From contig NZ_CP069812.1 of the NCBI RefSeq assembly GCF_016894385.1, positions 3,472,001-3,536,000 on the forward strand: a DNA stretch of 64,000 bases, read 5' to 3'. This DNA is from Cupriavidus oxalaticus. Lineage in GTDB: Bacteria > Pseudomonadota > Gammaproteobacteria > Burkholderiales > Burkholderiaceae. Below the pieces are notes generated by a model. It was not told where the DNA came from. It ran no database searches and saw nothing but the letters and a program-made list of their open reading frames with translations. The first letter of the stretch is position 1. Each line of letters opens with the position of its first letter. Shown here one piece after another: positions 62,850-64,000 of this stretch. Made by a program: the position numbers and the translations under genes.

Positions 62850-63415
62850 GCCGACACCTCCAGCTTGAGGCTGGTCATTTTCTCTTTCCACTCGGATACC
62901 CCCTCCCGGACTAATTCGCGCAACACGATCTCCTGATCGGTGATGCGGACCACCCGGCCGTAACTCTGGCCGAGATACTGACCCACCTTCACGTGGTGGA
63001 TCTTGTTATCGACGCGTACGACGCCGAAGGTCTCCCCCTGCTTCTTCAGCATCCCGAGCATCTTGAAATTCTCGAGGGGGTAGTCTTCCAGCGGCTGGCG
63101 CGGCCGCCCGGCTTCGGGCGAATCCGACAGCGTCTTGTTCAGTTCGCCGATTTTTGCCTGGGCGAAGGGCTCCGGCGCATTGGCCGCGGCATACTCGCGC
63201 GGTACGTAGGGCCTGGGCTCGGGCAACGGCTCGGGCGGCTTGGCGCGAGCGTTGCGCGTAGCGTCCATCCACTGGCGCAGCATGTCTTCATCGCTGGCAC
63301 CGCAGGCGCCAAGCAGGCCGGCGGCGAGCATGGCAACGGCGAGTACGCGAGGCGATGCCGGCAGGCGCGGCCATGCCGAGCCGCCAGTACGAGGGGGACG
63401 ATGGGTGCGGCTCAC
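62846..63415 (-). CDS. pilP: Type IV pilus assembly lipoprotein PilP
   Basis: A 189-residue lipoprotein with the lipobox LLGAC at about residue 38. The C-terminal beta-sandwich domain shows PLEDYPLENFKMLGMLKKQGETFGVVRVDNKIHHVKVGQYLGQSYGRV, typical of PilP. It links the inner-membrane PilMNO platform to PilQ. It overlaps pilO by four bases. Confidence 0.94.
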   Translation of the reverse strand: MSRTHRPPRTGGSAWPRLPASPRVLAVAMLAAGLLGACGASDEDMLRQWMDATRNARAKPPEPLPEPRPYVPREYAAANAPEPFAQAKIGELNKTLSDSPEAGRPRQPLEDYPLENFKMLGMLKKQGETFGVVRVDNKIHHVKVGQYLGQSYGRVVRITDQEIVLRELVREGVSEWKEKMTSLKLEVSA

Positions 63416-64000
63416 TTGGCACCTCCCGTCTTGGCGGCGGCGGCAGCCGCGGCGGCCTTGCGCTGCGCGGCCTGCTCGTCAGGATCGAGCGCACGGTACG
63501 CCATGGCCACCGCCTCCATCGAGAGGCCGCCCTCCTTGGTATGGGCAAGCTGCAGGCTTTGCATCGACACGATCCGCGACAGCGCGGCCACGTCGGCGTT
63601 GAATTGCGCCACCTCGTGGTAGCGGCCGGTCACGCGCAGGTTCACCGGGATCTCGGCAAAGTAAGGCTTGAGCACCGCCGCCTGGGGCTTGAACAGCTCG
63701 AACTGCAGGCCGCGCGCCACGCCGGCATGGTTGACGTCGGCCAGCAGCGCGTCCATCTCGGTCTTGTTGGGCAATTGCCGCTCCAGCAGGGCGACGCGTT
63801 GCTCGACCTGCTTCTTCTGCTCGCGCAATGCGTCGAGGTTGGCCACCTGCGCCACCTTGGACTGGTACGCCTGCTTCAGGTTTTCCTGCTCCAGCCGCTG
63901 GCGGTCGAGCTCGTCGAACTTGCCGCTCCAGTAGAACTGCCAACCCAGCAGCAGCACCAGCGCCGCGGCCATCACGGCGAACAGCACGCGCGGCGCCGCC
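63412..64000 (-). CDS. pilO: Type IV pilus assembly protein PilO, 5' truncated by the window edge
   Basis: The C-terminal part of PilO (about 196 codons): one transmembrane helix (VLFAVMAAALVLLLGWQFYW), a coiled coil (ELDRQRLEQENLKQAYQSKVAQVANLDALREQKKQVEQRVALLERQLP region) and the periplasmic fold with YFAEIPVNLRVTGRYHEVAQFNADVAALSRIV. The frame is open to position 64000, so the start lies outside. It ends in an alanine-rich tail. Platform protein of the type IV pilus, with PilN and PilP. Confidence 0.93.
   Translation of the reverse strand, partial: AAPRVLFAVMAAALVLLLGWQFYWSGKFDELDRQRLEQENLKQAYQSKVAQVANLDALREQKKQVEQRVALLERQLPNKTEMDALLADVNHAGVARGLQFELFKPQAAVLKPYFAEIPVNLRVTGRYHEVAQFNADVAALSRIVSMQSLQLAHTKEGGLSMEAVAMAYRALDPDEQAAQRKAAAAAAAAKTGGAK

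Overview
The window reads as a contiguous, GC-rich, gene-dense chromosomal segment of a beta-proteobacterium of the Burkholderiaceae, most likely Cupriavidus (or close Ralstonia kin). This rests on gene content and order (sspA-sspB-tRNA-Thr, petABC, tatABC, a full his operon joined to murA and mla genes, pilOPQ-aroK-aroB-dgt-gltBD), the Bug/TctC-type binding protein, the OmpC-type beta-proteobacterial porin and the REP-like intergenic palindromes. The species is inferred by recall of families, not by a search.

Region 1 (1-4.7 kb) holds the 3' part of a mannonate-dehydratase-like enolase-superfamily gene, an RspB-type zinc alcohol dehydrogenase, a 0.7 kb spacer with REP palindromes, and a single-gene NERD nuclease/UvrD-type helicase. 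Region 2 (4.7-20.3 kb) is the most interesting accessory block: a 13-gene minus-strand operon, starting with a five-gene branched-chain-amino-acid-type ABC transporter (livK,H,M,G,F) and running on through two short-chain dehydrogenases, a fused E1 alpha/beta TPP enzyme, a VOC protein, E2, E3, an aldehyde dehydrogenase and a divergent AroE-like protein. A divergently transcribed FadR-type GntR regulator has a perfect TGGTC-A-GACCA operator in the shared promoter region. The gene set fits uptake of a small organic compound, oxidation to an alpha-keto acid or acyloin, CoA-dependent cleavage and oxidation of the released aldehyde; the substrate is unknown.

Region 3 (20.3-31.5 kb) is housekeeping: tRNA-Thr(TGT), sspB, sspA, the cytochrome bc1 operon petABC, mscL, a Nif3-family gene, a DegS/AlgW-type periplasmic protease, a major porin, tatC-tatB-tatA and a HIT hydrolase. 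The Rieske subunit, a classical Tat substrate, lies within 7 kb of the Tat genes. Region 4 (31.5-39.7 kb) is the histidine operon hisG-D-C-B-(marC)-H-A-F-I-E with a MarC-family membrane gene inserted between hisB and hisH. Region 5 (39.7-48 kb) carries murA, a BolA-family gene, a two-gene ABC exporter and the mla lipid-transport genes mlaF-E-D-A-C-(terminator)-B.

Region 6 (48-64 kb) contains a TctC-type binding protein, a GNAT acetyltransferase with a promoter placed for leaderless transcription, gltD and gltB, a REP-associated tyrosine transposase (RAYT) with matching ends lodged just upstream of gltB, dgt, aroB, aroK and the type IV pilus genes pilQ, pilP and a 5'-truncated pilO. Nearly all genes from 20.5 kb on are on the minus strand. 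No rRNA genes, CRISPR arrays or prophage were seen.
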